A stretch of DNA of 64,000 nucleotides. Origin: Arachnia propionica. GTDB taxonomy: Bacteria; Actinomycetota; Actinomycetes; Propionibacteriales; Propionibacteriaceae. The stretch spans positions 1 to 64,000 of the forward strand of contig NZ_RQZG01000005.1 of NCBI RefSeq assembly GCF_003859805.1, in the 5' to 3' direction. A program made the translations under genes and the position numbers. This document shows positions 55,742 to 64,000 of the stretch, one piece after another. The notes under the pieces were generated by a model. That model saw only the letters and a program-made list of their open reading frames with translations. It made no database searches and was not told the origin of the DNA. Numbering within the stretch: position 1 is the first letter of the stretch; each line of letters begins with the position of its first letter.

Positions 55742-57247
55742 ATGCAGCGTGTGCGTCCTCTCCTCGTCCTCCGGTGGCTGCTCGCCCTGGCCGTCGTGGT
55801 CCTGGGGGTCACGGTGCGCCCGCTTGCGGTCTGGGCTGAGCCCACCGTCGCCACCCGGATCGCTGATCAGAGCTTCGCGGGGGTCCATCTGGTGATCGAC
55901 ACCTGGCAGATGAAGGCGACGATCCCGGTGCTGTCGCTGGACCAGGCGGCGATGGATGCGCTGGAGGAGCAGCTGAAGCGGCAGGTCAGCAATGGTTCCC
56001 TGCCCGAGACGAGGGAGGCCGTGACCCAGGCCGTCATCGATGCCATCGAGGCCTCGCCGGGGACCTATTTCGTGGCGACCGGGGAGACCCGGAGCACCGA
56101 GGCCCAGATCAGTGCGGTGGGCACGGGCTGGACTGTCACCTCGGACGGGTACGTGGTGACCGCTGCGCACGTGGTCGACAAGACCCAGGAGGAGCTGATC
56201 CAGGGGGTGGGCAGGAATGCGTTGGAGAAGTTCCTGAAGTCCGACCTCGAGGTGTTCGCCTCCGACGACCAGTGGACCGAGGCTCAGGTGAAGCAGATCG
56301 TCAGTGCGCTGCACAAGGTCTATGCCGCGACCATGACGCTCAGCGATGTGAGGCACGAGGTGCGGGTGCGGTTGGAGGAACCAGGTGCCTCCGGCAAGGT
56401 GGGCCGGGAGGTCTCGGCCAAGGTCGTGGACAAGGGCGCCGGGTTCCCGGGGCCGGACTGGGCGATCCTGAAGGTCGACGGGGAGACGAATCTGCCGACG
56501 ATCCCGCTGGGGGATGAGAGCCGGACCGTGACCGGGGCGGAGATGTTCATCGTCGGCTACCCGGGGACTCCGACGTTCTTCCCGGGGGCCACGGTGGACT
56601 CGGAGAACACCCCCACCATCACGACGGGATCGGTGACGGCCATCAAGGCGAGTGAGGTCAACGGCCAGGAGGTGCCGATGTTCCAGACCCAGGCCCCGGC
56701 CACGGGGGGCAACTCGGGTGGCCCGGCCTTCAACTCCGACGGTGAGGCCATCGGGATTCTGGTTGCGGGGTCGGTTGACCCGACGACGGGTGCGGCCCTC
56801 GACGGTCAGGCCTGGGTGATCCAGGGCAGCGTGGTGAAGGAGGCACTTCAGCGCAACAGCATCATTCCTGAGGAGTCGGAGACCACGAAGCTGTACAACG
56901 AGGCTCTGGAGGCCTTCTACGTGGATCACTTCGTCACGGCGAAGGAGACGTTTGAGCAGGTGAAGCAGCTGTATCCTGGGCACCCCTACGTGTCGGGGTT
57001 CATCGAGAAGTCGCAGCAGGGGATCGACGAGGGCCGTGACAGGACCCCGCCACCACCGGTGGAGGAGCCACACGGGCATGAAGAGCAGGAGGAGCCGGAC
57101 CTCACGCTGTGGGTGATGGTCGGCATGGGGGTGTGTACTGTGCTGCTCGTGGTCGTGGTGACCGTGGCGATGGTCTCGGCGAGACGTCGCCGCGTACCCG
57201 TTCCGAGCCACCCGCAGCAGGGCTGGGGCCCGCCCTACCGGAGGTGA
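55742..57247 (+). CDS. membrane-anchored trypsin-like serine protease
   Basis: A 501-residue protein. It has an N-terminal signal/anchor (LLVLRWLLALAVVVLGVTV) and an extracytoplasmic chymotrypsin-fold domain with His in VTAAHVVD, Asp in GPDWAILKV and Ser in GGNSGGPAF. A helical insertion (ELIQGVGRNALEKFLKSDLEVF...) splits the barrel after the His motif. A TPR-like stretch follows (YNEALEAFYVDHFVTAKETFEQVKQLYPG), then a Pro/Glu linker, one transmembrane helix near 455-478, and the basic tail RRRRVPVPSHPQQGWGPPYRR. There is no PDZ domain, so it is not DegP-like. Preferred start ATG 55742; 55712 is possible. Substrate unknown. Confidence 0.82.
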   Translation: MQRVRPLLVLRWLLALAVVVLGVTVRPLAVWAEPTVATRIADQSFAGVHLVIDTWQMKATIPVLSLDQAAMDALEEQLKRQVSNGSLPETREAVTQAVIDAIEASPGTYFVATGETRSTEAQISAVGTGWTVTSDGYVVTAAHVVDKTQEELIQGVGRNALEKFLKSDLEVFASDDQWTEAQVKQIVSALHKVYAATMTLSDVRHEVRVRLEEPGASGKVGREVSAKVVDKGAGFPGPDWAILKVDGETNLPTIPLGDESRTVTGAEMFIVGYPGTPTFFPGATVDSENTPTITTGSVTAIKASEVNGQEVPMFQTQAPATGGNSGGPAFNSDGEAIGILVAGSVDPTTGAALDGQAWVIQGSVVKEALQRNSIIPEESETTKLYNEALEAFYVDHFVTAKETFEQVKQLYPGHPYVSGFIEKSQQGIDEGRDRTPPPPVEEPHGHEEQEEPDLTLWVMVGMGVCTVLLVVVVTVAMVSARRRRVPVPSHPQQGWGPPYRR

Positions 57248-57273
57248 GTGCCCGCCCCGTATCCTTGGGCTCC

Positions 57274-58344
57274 ATGACCGTCAGCATCGAGGAGATCCTC
57301 ACCCCACAACAGGCCGATGAGACCAGTTGGGTGGCCTTTCATCGGTTGCGGCAACTGGCCTTCGACGAGGAACTGGGACAGGGAGTACGACAGGTCACGC
57401 CGGAGAACGCCCTCAAGGCAGAGCGGTCCGACACGATGTTCGCCACCCGACGGTGGCTGGCATGGCTGGACTCCCAGCCGGTCGGGACCGCGGTGCTGGA
57501 CGTCAACACCGTTGACGACCCGACGGGTGGATTCGTCACGATCTTCGTGGTTCCCGGGCTCCGGCGTCGTGGCATCGGTCGGCAGCTCGCTGAGCGGGTC
57601 CGGACGGGCCTGGGGCAGGAGACGACCCGACTCGTCAGCGAGATCAGCACCCCACCGCCCAGCGGTGACGAGATGATCCTGACCTCCCCGAGCGGGGCGG
57701 GGGCCGTGCCAAAGGATCACCCGGGGGTTCAGATGGCACTGTCCTTCGGCTTCCGGTTGGGCCAGGTCGGACGGATCGGCCACTACGAGTTCGAAGATCC
57801 TGCCGTCCCGCTCGACCAGGCGTTGAGCGAGGCCAGGGCAGCTGCCAGGGGGTACGAGGTGCTGTGCCTCGAAGGGGTGCCCGCCCCCGAACTCCGCGAT
57901 GACCTCGCCGTGCTCAAGGCACGGATGTCGGTGGACGAGCCGGTGGGGGAGTTGCCACGAGTTCTCACCCAGTGGGATGCCGCACGGGTCGTCGAGTTCT
58001 ACTCGGGACAGGCCGAGGTGTGCCGGGTCTTCATCGCGCTGGCCGTCGAGAAGGCCACGGGCCGGGCGGTGGCGATCAACGAACTGCTGAGCAGTCGCAG
58101 CCTCCCGGCGAACCCGCTCTACCAGTGGGACACCCTGGTGCTGCCGGAGCACCGCGGCCACCGGTTGGGGATGCTGGTCAAGGCCGCGAACCTGCAGGCC
58201 GTCCACGCCGCCGTACCCGAGGCGCGACTCGTCACCACCTTCAACGCCGCCGAGAACCAGCCGATGCTGGCCGTCAATGAGGCCCTCGGGTTCCGGACCC
58301 ACCACCTGGCGGGATCATTCTCGATCACCCGTGAGCAGTCATGA
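57274..58344 (+). CDS. double GNAT-domain acetyltransferase, copy 1
   Basis: A 356-residue protein made of two GNAT halves. The N-terminal half carries VTIFVVPGLRRRGIGRQLAERV, a good acetyl-CoA loop (RxxGxG). The C-terminal half has DTLVLPEHRGHRLGMLVKAANLQAV and FNAAENQPMLAVNEALGFR. This tandem layout occurs in actinobacterial MshD-like and antibiotic-modifying acetyltransferases; the substrate is unknown. ATG at 57274 follows TATCCT by eight bases. It overlaps copy 2 by four bases (ATGA), and the two align throughout. Confidence 0.82.
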   Translation: MTVSIEEILTPQQADETSWVAFHRLRQLAFDEELGQGVRQVTPENALKAERSDTMFATRRWLAWLDSQPVGTAVLDVNTVDDPTGGFVTIFVVPGLRRRGIGRQLAERVRTGLGQETTRLVSEISTPPPSGDEMILTSPSGAGAVPKDHPGVQMALSFGFRLGQVGRIGHYEFEDPAVPLDQALSEARAAARGYEVLCLEGVPAPELRDDLAVLKARMSVDEPVGELPRVLTQWDAARVVEFYSGQAEVCRVFIALAVEKATGRAVAINELLSSRSLPANPLYQWDTLVLPEHRGHRLGMLVKAANLQAVHAAVPEARLVTTFNAAENQPMLAVNEALGFRTHHLAGSFSITREQS

Positions 58345-59417
58345 TCGTCATCACCGAGTTGTCCCTCCCGGACCACGCCGAGGCCCCCGACTGGGTGGCC
58401 TGGACGGAGATGATGGCCCGCAGCTCTGCAGAGGCCGTCGGGACCTCGGGTGCCACCATCACCCCCGCCGAGTTGCTGGTCCAGGCCCGGCACGATGCAC
58501 GAGGACGCAACCGTCGGGTCAGACGGTGGCTGGCCCGACTCGACGGTGAACCCGTCGGGCTCGCCCGTCTCGTGGTGGATCTCGTCGATGACCCGTCCGG
58601 TGGGACGGTGCTGGTCCATGTCGAGTCGGAGCACCGGGACCGAGGACTCGGGACCGAACTGGCCCGGGCACTCCACGACGCCCTTCCGGAGACCACGGAT
58701 CACCTCGCGGCCGAGGTGATGTCCCCGGTGCCGACCGGGGAGGAGCGCATCGAGGCACCGAGCGGGGGAGCGGTGGCCGCCGACCATCCCGGGGTTCGGC
58801 TGGCACTGCGGCACGGCTTTTCCCTGGCCCAGACGGTGTGGTACCAGCGCCTGGACCTCGCCATGTCGACACCGCACCTCGGCCGGGCCGAGCTGAAGGC
58901 CCGCGCTCGCTCGGGTGCCGACTACGAGGTGCGCACCCTCGAGGGGGTGCCACCCGAGGAACTGCGCCCCGGGATCGCGGTGCTCAAGGCCAGGATGTCC
59001 ACGGACGTGCCCCACGGACAGTTGATCCAGCCCGAGTCCCGATGGGACGCGGAACGGGTGGTGCGGCACTACGAGGCGCTGGGCGCCACCAGACGAGTGC
59101 TGCTGGCCATCGTGACGCACGTACCCTCAGGTGAGGTCGTGGCACTGAACGAGCTGTCCTCATCCCGCGGACGCCCGGACTCACCAGTGCACCAGCGCGA
59201 CACCCTGGTGCTGCCAGCACACCGGGGCCGCCGCCTGGGCCTGCTGGTCAAGGCTGCCAACCTGAGGGCGGCTCGGGCAGCCGTTCCTGAAGCCCCGGCC
59301 GTGTTGACCTTCAATGCCCACGAGAACCAGCACATGCTGGCGATCAACGACGAACTGGGCTTTGAGTGCCGCGGGGTGCTGGGGCTGTTCCAGGCAGTGC
59401 GGAACGCCGATGGTTGA
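58341..59417 (+). CDS. double GNAT-domain acetyltransferase, copy 2
   Basis: A 358-residue paralogue of the preceding gene with the same two-domain plan: VLVHVESEHRDRGLGTELARAL in the first half, and DTLVLPAHRGRRLGLLVKAANLRAARAAVPEA then FNAHENQHMLAINDELGFEC in the second. Blocks such as VLKARMS and DTLVLP are shared exactly with copy 1, so they arose by tandem duplication. Its stop overlaps the ATG of a third, ruined copy. Confidence 0.82.
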   Translation: MIVITELSLPDHAEAPDWVAWTEMMARSSAEAVGTSGATITPAELLVQARHDARGRNRRVRRWLARLDGEPVGLARLVVDLVDDPSGGTVLVHVESEHRDRGLGTELARALHDALPETTDHLAAEVMSPVPTGEERIEAPSGGAVAADHPGVRLALRHGFSLAQTVWYQRLDLAMSTPHLGRAELKARARSGADYEVRTLEGVPPEELRPGIAVLKARMSTDVPHGQLIQPESRWDAERVVRHYEALGATRRVLLAIVTHVPSGEVVALNELSSSRGRPDSPVHQRDTLVLPAHRGRRLGLLVKAANLRAARAAVPEAPAVLTFNAHENQHMLAINDELGFECRGVLGLFQAVRNADG

Positions 59418-59886
59418 GATCGTCGAGCACCACCTTCCCACCGAGGCCACCGAGCCCACCTGACAGGACTGATCCGTGCAGACGTGCCGGAGAACTTCGG
59501 GGACCACGGTCCACAGCACACCCCCTCAGAACTGCTCGACCAGGCCCGGAACTCTCCCGCGGTGAGACCAGACGTTGGCTCGCGGTCGTCGAGGACCGGG
59601 CGGTGGGTCACGCACGGTGCGTCACGAAGCACCCGGACGATCCGGACGGTGCTGACGGCCATGTCCGGGTCAGACCCGAACACCGGGGCACCGGCTCGGA
59701 CCGTGGATCACGGCCACCAACCTGATCCGGCTCCGTCGGGCCGCTCCCGAGTGTCCCGGTGTGGTCACGATGAACGCAGCGACGAATCGTCACATGCAGC
59801 TGGTCAACGAGGCCCTCGGGTTCATCGTCACGAAAGCCGTCGGGTTCTTCCGGAGGCCGGGCATGACCGCCGTGGCGACCTCCTGA
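59410..59886 (+). pseudogene. decayed third GNAT paralogue
   Basis: ATG at 59410 overlaps the copy 2 stop by eight bases and opens MVEIVEHHLPTEATEPT, then stops at 59461-59463. After that, pieces of the family appear in different frames: TPSELLDQARNSPA near 59520, RRWLAVVEDRAVGHARCV near 59570, VRPEHRGTGSD near 59670, and VTMNAATNRHMQLVNEALGF near 59760. About half of the expected length is missing between the first GNAT loop and the last block, so it has both frameshifts and a large internal deletion. Confidence 0.8.
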
Positions 59887-59902
59887 ACCACCGGCCAGGA
59901 GG

Positions 59903-62269
59903 TCAACTGACCACGATCTCGTTGATCTGGACCCACTGGCCGTCCGGATTGGGTGCCGTGGCCCTGATCCGGACGTGGCGGGCGCGGGTGCCTGCCGGGG
60001 CGGTGAGATCGACGGTGGCCCGGGTGATCCGGCCGAGTTCCTGCCACTCGGCGCCGTCGGCGGAGACCGCCAGCACGGCGTCGTGGAAGTGATCACCCGC
60101 GGCGTCGCCCGTACCGCCCTGGCGCAGCTGGACCCGGCTGATGTCCTTCTCCTCACCGAGGTCGACCACGAACTCCGAGCCCTCCGAAGGGCCGAACCTC
60201 GAGACCCAGGCGGTGGCCGGGTCACCGTCGAGTGCGGCCTGGGCCGGATGCTCCTCCCACTGCCCCAGGGTGGTGCCGGCGCGAGGAGCGGTGCTCTGCT
60301 CCGGGGCCGGGGCGTCGGCTGTGCTCTCCCAGGCCGCCTCGGCCTCACCGACGAAGGCCCCCAGGGCGTCATCCGCCACGGCTGGGACCACGCCATCGAT
60401 CGGGGTGGTGGCCCGCCACCGGGCCTCGGACATCCGCTCCAGTGCCGGTTCCACCGAGACCGTGTCCTCCTTCGCCACCGCCTTCTTCACATCGATGGCG
60501 TCCAGCCCGGCCTCCGCCCACGCGGCGGCCGCCTCGGCCCAGGGCATCAGGTCCCGGCCGAACCCTGCCGAGGCGCTGTCCTCCAGCACGGCCGGGGCGT
60601 CCCGCAGCAGCTCCAGGCGCTCCCTCAACCGGGTCTCCGCGGTGGTGACGCGATCGCCGTTGCCCGACACGGCCTCGTCGAAGGCGACGATGTCGGCCTG
60701 GAGTGCGGTCACCGTGGGTTCATCGGAGTAGGCCCAGGAACTCAAGGTGTCCAGCAGGGCTGCGACATTCGGCTGGTCCGGCTGGCCCACCAACTCGTCG
60801 ACGGCGGCCTGCCGGGCCTCCTCCGGGTCAACGGCCGTGCCGCTCCACGCCAGGCTTCCGTAGGCCGCCAATGCTGGCATCGAGGCGTAGGGCTGGAGCA
60901 TCGGGTTGACCAGGATCCCGTCCAGGTGCTCATGCAGGGTGGCATCCCGCGCCGGGAGAGGTCCCAGGAACAACCGGTCGAGATCGCCGTCGTTGACCGG
61001 GAAGTTGTCCCACAGCAGCAACCTGGAGCCCTTGAAGGAGCGGGCAGCGGCCTGTGCATCCGCGTCGGTGATGTCCGCGTCGACGATCCCGTCCCCGGTC
61101 CACACCTGGGTCACCGCATCGTCGAGGGCCTGAGACAGGGCACTGCGGGCCGGGTCGGCGCTGATGCCGTGGTACTTGGTGGGGGTCAGCACCATGTCGG
61201 GAAGGCCGTTCGGGGTGAGGTACTCACGCTGCACCCGGTTGACGAAATGGGCCTGGGCCCTGGCCACCTGCTCCTCCTGGCTGCCGCCACCGCCGATGCC
61301 ACGGTCCTGTGAACACATCCTCGTCGGGTCGATGTCGTCCAGGGCGATGCTGAACGCGGTGAAGCCGATGGTGCGCAGCGCCTCGAACTTCTCGATCGCG
61401 CTCTCGAAGTCCTGGTCACTGGAGTAGCAGATGTCCTGGCCGGGGGAGAGGGTGGCGATCAGCTGGATGTGATTCGCCGCGGCCTCCTCGGCGAGGTCCT
61501 GCAGTTCCTCCAGCTGGGCCTGCGGGTAGGGTTCCCGCCACTGGTCCCGCAGGTGGGCGTCATCCTTGGGGGCGTACATGTAGGTGTTGAGACGGTGTTT
61601 CGCGGACCAGCGCAGGACGTCGATGCGCTCCTGCAGGCTCCACGGGGGACCGTAGAACCCCTCGACGACCCCACGGGTGCGCATCAGCGGCCAGTCCCGC
61701 ACGGTGGTGCCGGGCACCACACCGTCCACCTCGAGGTCGCGCAACCGTTCAAGGCCGTGTCGCAGCCCCTCGGCGTCGCTGCCGACGACATGGACCGTCG
61801 GGGTCTGGGTTTCCGTCCCCGTGGTGAGCACGTAGCCCTCCGGCTGGGTGGGGGGCTGAACTCCGGACGGCAGGGCAGGGCTGTCGGCCCCGACGCCGAT
61901 CGCCAGCTGCACCGTCGCCTGCGCTGAGGCGCTGCCACCGGCATCGGCCAGCACCCGTTCGGCCAGCTCCACCGCCTCCTCAGGTGCGTTGGTGGTCACC
62001 ACGGTCACGGGGCCGTTGAGCAGCACCGGGGCGCCGGAGAGCACCTGCTCACGGGGAGCCGGTGCCAACGGCGAGGAAGGGCTGCCAGCGGTCGGGGCCG
62101 GTGACTGCAGGACGACGGAGGGTGAGGGCGCGGTGGTCGTCTGCTGCACCGGTGGTGTCCCGGTGCCGGGATGTGATCCAGCCGCCGTCGGGTTGAGGAG
62201 GGCCACCCCGCCGGCGACGAGCCCGACGACAAGGACACCGGCAACTGCAACTGACATTCGAGTACGCAA
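59903..62269 (-). CDS. GH84 beta-N-acetylglucosaminidase (hyaluronidase-like), secreted
   Basis: A 788-residue secreted enzyme. After a signal/anchor helix and a Pro/Ser/Thr linker (about 30-75) comes a GH84/GH20-type N-terminal beta-alpha domain, then the GH84 barrel: TRGVVEGFYGPPWS, NTYMYAPKDDAHLRDQWREPYP, FSIALDDIDP with the catalytic Asp pair, and LLLWDNFPVNDGD. A helical bundle follows, then a C-terminal F5/8-type carbohydrate-binding module (ATAWVSRFGPSEGSEFVVDLGEEKDISRVQLR). It removes GlcNAc from host glycans or glycosaminoglycans. TTG at 62269 has GAGGAG at five bases and supplies basic residues; ATG 62257 is the alternative. Confidence 0.9.
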   Translation of the reverse strand: MRTRMSVAVAGVLVVGLVAGGVALLNPTAAGSHPGTGTPPVQQTTTAPSPSVVLQSPAPTAGSPSSPLAPAPREQVLSGAPVLLNGPVTVVTTNAPEEAVELAERVLADAGGSASAQATVQLAIGVGADSPALPSGVQPPTQPEGYVLTTGTETQTPTVHVVGSDAEGLRHGLERLRDLEVDGVVPGTTVRDWPLMRTRGVVEGFYGPPWSLQERIDVLRWSAKHRLNTYMYAPKDDAHLRDQWREPYPQAQLEELQDLAEEAAANHIQLIATLSPGQDICYSSDQDFESAIEKFEALRTIGFTAFSIALDDIDPTRMCSQDRGIGGGGSQEEQVARAQAHFVNRVQREYLTPNGLPDMVLTPTKYHGISADPARSALSQALDDAVTQVWTGDGIVDADITDADAQAAARSFKGSRLLLWDNFPVNDGDLDRLFLGPLPARDATLHEHLDGILVNPMLQPYASMPALAAYGSLAWSGTAVDPEEARQAAVDELVGQPDQPNVAALLDTLSSWAYSDEPTVTALQADIVAFDEAVSGNGDRVTTAETRLRERLELLRDAPAVLEDSASAGFGRDLMPWAEAAAAWAEAGLDAIDVKKAVAKEDTVSVEPALERMSEARWRATTPIDGVVPAVADDALGAFVGEAEAAWESTADAPAPEQSTAPRAGTTLGQWEEHPAQAALDGDPATAWVSRFGPSEGSEFVVDLGEEKDISRVQLRQGGTGDAAGDHFHDAVLAVSADGAEWQELGRITRATVDLTAPAGTRARHVRIRATAPNPDGQWVQINEIVVS

Positions 62270-62363
62270 CTCAGCTCCTCGGGGACAACGGCGGCATGAT
62301 CCGCAGACGAACCTAACAGGTCGGGGTGGGGCGCGGGGTTGCTTTCGTGTCGTTCGTTCAGCC

Positions 62364-63095
62364 TCAGAGCTGGCAGTCGAAGCGCGGCGGCAGGGCGGAT
62401 GCGGCGGCGTCGTCGAGGAACCAGTAGGTGGCGACGCTGCCCCGGGGGTGGCCCGCCGGGATGCCGGCATCCCCCTCGACGGCACGGGTGATCATCTCCG
62501 CCTTCCCCGCGCCGGTGGCCATGAACCACACCTCGTCGGAGCGGCTGAGGGTGGGCAGGGTGAGGGAGATCCGCTCCGAAGGAGGCTTGGGGGAGTCCGT
62601 GACCCCGATCACGGAGCGGCTGGTCGGCTCGAAACTCCGGTGGTCGGGGAAGATGGAGGCGACATGACCGTCAGGGCCCATGCCGAGCAGGGTGATGTCG
62701 AACCAGACATCCCCGAGTTCGGCCGCGTACTCGGCTGCTGCCTCGTGCGGGTCGGCACGCCCCTCCTTGGCGGCCATCATGTGGATCTTCGCGGTCTGCA
62801 CCGGGAGGGTACGCGCCAGTCGGCTGATGGCCTGCAGTGAGTTCCGGTCCGGATCGGTGGCGGCGACGAAGCGTTCATCCCCCCACCACAGGTGAAGCCT
62901 GGGAAGCTCCAGAGGAGAGGCCACGGCGATCTCCGCGAAACGCTCGTAGACCAGATCGGCGGTGCTGCCCCCGGTCAGGCACAGGTTCACCTCGTCCTTG
63001 CTCTCCTGGAGCTCGCACAGTCGACGCAGCAGGCGGGCCGCGATGAGTTCGGCCAGCGTGCCGGGTGTGCTGAGGCGGACGATTCGACTGCGCAC
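62364..63095 (-). CDS. pgl: 6-phosphogluconolactonase
   Basis: A 243-residue SugP-isomerase-fold enzyme of the oxidative pentose phosphate pathway. CLTGGSTADLVYERFAE, LPRLHLWWGDERFVAATDPDRNSLQA and ITLLGMGPDGHVASIFPDH are the three family motifs, with GDERFV and GPDGH at the active site. GTG at 63095 has AGGAGG at seven bases. zwf and opcA, usual neighbours, are not in the window. Confidence 0.93.
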   Translation of the reverse strand: MRSRIVRLSTPGTLAELIAARLLRRLCELQESKDEVNLCLTGGSTADLVYERFAEIAVASPLELPRLHLWWGDERFVAATDPDRNSLQAISRLARTLPVQTAKIHMMAAKEGRADPHEAAAEYAAELGDVWFDITLLGMGPDGHVASIFPDHRSFEPTSRSVIGVTDSPKPPSERISLTLPTLSRSDEVWFMATGAGKAEMITRAVEGDAGIPAGHPRGSVATYWFLDDAAASALPPRFDCQL

Positions 63096-63156
63096 TCACG
63101 GACCTCCTGGCCGGGTTCTCGGATCGGGTCAGACCGGATGGTGTGACCTTCAGGCC

Positions 63157-63680
63157 TCAGCACGGCTGAGACATTCCCCTGTTCACGACAATAGCTCCCG
63201 TGGGCAGGCTGGGGCCAACCTGAATGTTTTTCAGGAACTGGTGATCTCGACGACGTCCACCCGACGCTTCTCCCGCAGTGGGATGCGGTGTGTCAACAGC
63301 CGTCGCGATGGGGTCCCGGGCCGCCTGCCGGGTCAGCGGGCGCATGAACTCCGGATCGGCCCGTACGCCGTGCATGAGGTCGTTGAAGAGGGTCAGCCCC
63401 TTCGGCATCACCCCTGAGCCGCAGCGGTGGTCGGCCCGCTCCAGGTCCTCCGCCTCGGTGTGGCGCAGGCCGAAACGCTGCTCTCCTGAGGGGCGCACGA
63501 TGAGGCAGGAGTTCACGAGCTCCGGTTTCACGGCCCTGAGGATGCTCTGCACTAGGAGGTGGTGCTCACCCCGGTGGAACGCACTGTCGTGCTCGCACAG
63601 GCCGTGGCGGCCGCAGGGCACTCGAGCTGGAGCAGCAGGTCGTCCCCGACGTCACTGCCCCGGGCCCCGGGAGGTCGCCA
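63157..63680 (-). pseudogene. Unrecognised, probably decayed coding stretch
   Basis: The minus strand has codon usage typical of coding sequence in three successive frames. The first reads SDVGDDLLLQLECPAAATAC near 63640. The second, open from 63621, contains RAVKPELVNSCLIVRPSGEQ and HRCGSGVMPKGLTLFNDLMHG. The third ends RREKRRVDVVEITSS-like at about 63240. No frame gives a full protein. It looks like a frameshifted gene, but I cannot name the family. The rest of 63096-63855 shows only the promoter of the next gene. Confidence 0.35.
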
Positions 63681-63802
63681 TGACACCGGGCGAGTTCCGC
63701 GCCGAGGCGATCAGGGGCCGACGATGGCGTATCCTGTGGTGTCCGTGCGTCCTCCCGGGTTTTCAGGGGCGCTCCGTATTAGGCTGGCCTTCCTTGATAG
63801 GC

Positions 63803-63832
63803 TTGACTGATTCCGCAAGACTGGCGTATGCA
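63803..63832 (+). promoter_or_regulatory. Promoter of the SufR-like gene
   Basis: TTGACT (63803-63808), 18 bases, TATGCA (63827-63832), ahead of the ATG at 63856, whose GGGAGGGGG lies six bases upstream. One of the few sigma-A-like promoters with both elements in the window. Confidence 0.5.
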
Positions 63833-63855
63833 AAATCGCCGGGAGGGGGAACGTC

Positions 63856-64000
63856 ATGAGTCAAGCAGCGCGCGAGTCGGACAACTCCACTCGCGAACGT
63901 GTGATCCGCTCCGTTCTCGAACACGGACCGTCGACCGCCAGGGAGTTGGCGGAGCGTCTCAACCTCACCCCGGCCGCCATCCGCCGTCACCTGACGGCGC
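63856..64000 (+). CDS. SufR-like winged-helix regulator, 5' part only
   Basis: The first 48 residues of a transcriptional regulator cut by the window edge. RERVIRSVLEHGPSTARELAERLNLTPAAIRRHLTA is a winged HTH of the ArsR/DeoR type found in actinobacterial SufR, which represses the sufBDCSU iron-sulfur assembly operon. That identity is likely from its sequence and common position but cannot be proved without the C-terminal cysteines and the next genes. Confidence 0.7.
   Translation, partial: MSQAARESDNSTRERVIRSVLEHGPSTARELAERLNLTPAAIRRHLTA

Overview
The window is a gene-dense, high-GC (roughly two-thirds G+C) stretch of an actinobacterial chromosome. The gene content and order point to the family Propionibacteriaceae (an Arachnia/Tessaracoccus-like organism), but this is inference, not a database match. 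Support comes from RbpA, WhiA and DUF1707/DUF3618/DUF732 proteins, frequent GTG/TTG starts, four-base ATGA/GTGA overlaps, many apparently leaderless promoters, an SdhC-A-B operon, and the actinobacterial uvrC / rapZ-yvcK-whiA / gap-pgk-tpiA-secG backbone.

Layout. (1) 1-7205, minus strand: a cluster resembling the E. coli yeh group, with DUF5682, a von Willebrand A protein, a double-SWIM zinc protein and, at the left edge, a WGR/DUF4132 (MolR-like) protein. No MoxR AAA+ ATPase is seen. (2) 7326-18000: DUF1707 protein, FolA, a Tat-exported protein, DNA polymerase IV, tRNA-Leu, an HTH plus Clp-N/SRPBCC pair behind three tandem palindromes, two lipoproteins (one a long beta-helix), a YigZ/peroxiredoxin pair, and two identical tRNA-Lys genes. 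(3) 17971-22411: succinate dehydrogenase/fumarate reductase (sdhCAB) and bioB. (4) 22560-30372: a mixed accessory stretch with an FMN reductase, zinc alcohol dehydrogenase, YceI, a Phd-type antitoxin with a broken PIN toxin, an NmrA-like protein, tRNA-His, an amidase, Orn, tRNA-Arg and small dispersed repeats. (5) 30447-38762: PrsW protease, two dynamin-like/Era-like membrane GTPases, EttA and UvrC, packed end to end. (6) 38763-48699: a nutrient-uptake block with a cobalamin riboswitch and BtuCDF-type importer, a sugar ABC importer without its ATPase, an MFS protein and a BioY-EcfA-EcfT biotin importer. It lies between uvrC and rapZ, which are usually close in actinobacteria. (7) 48709-55480: rapZ-yvcK-whiA, gap-pgk-tpiA, secG, rbpA. 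(8) 55742-64000: a membrane-anchored serine protease, two tandem GNAT paralogues plus the wreck of a third, a GH84 beta-N-acetylglucosaminidase, 6-phosphogluconolactonase, an unrecognised decayed stretch, and the start of a SufR-like regulator.

How it works together. Central carbon genes (gap, pgk, tpiA, pgl, sdhCAB) sit beside the regulators of cell-wall precursor supply and division (RapZ, YvcK, WhiA). Vitamin supply is wired by two visible regulatory devices: a B12 riboswitch ahead of the corrinoid importer, and an identical 15-base palindrome of BioQ type at both bioB and the bioY/MFS divergent promoter. Secreted products (GH84 enzyme, beta-helix lipoprotein, Tat protein) fit a host- or biofilm-associated lifestyle.
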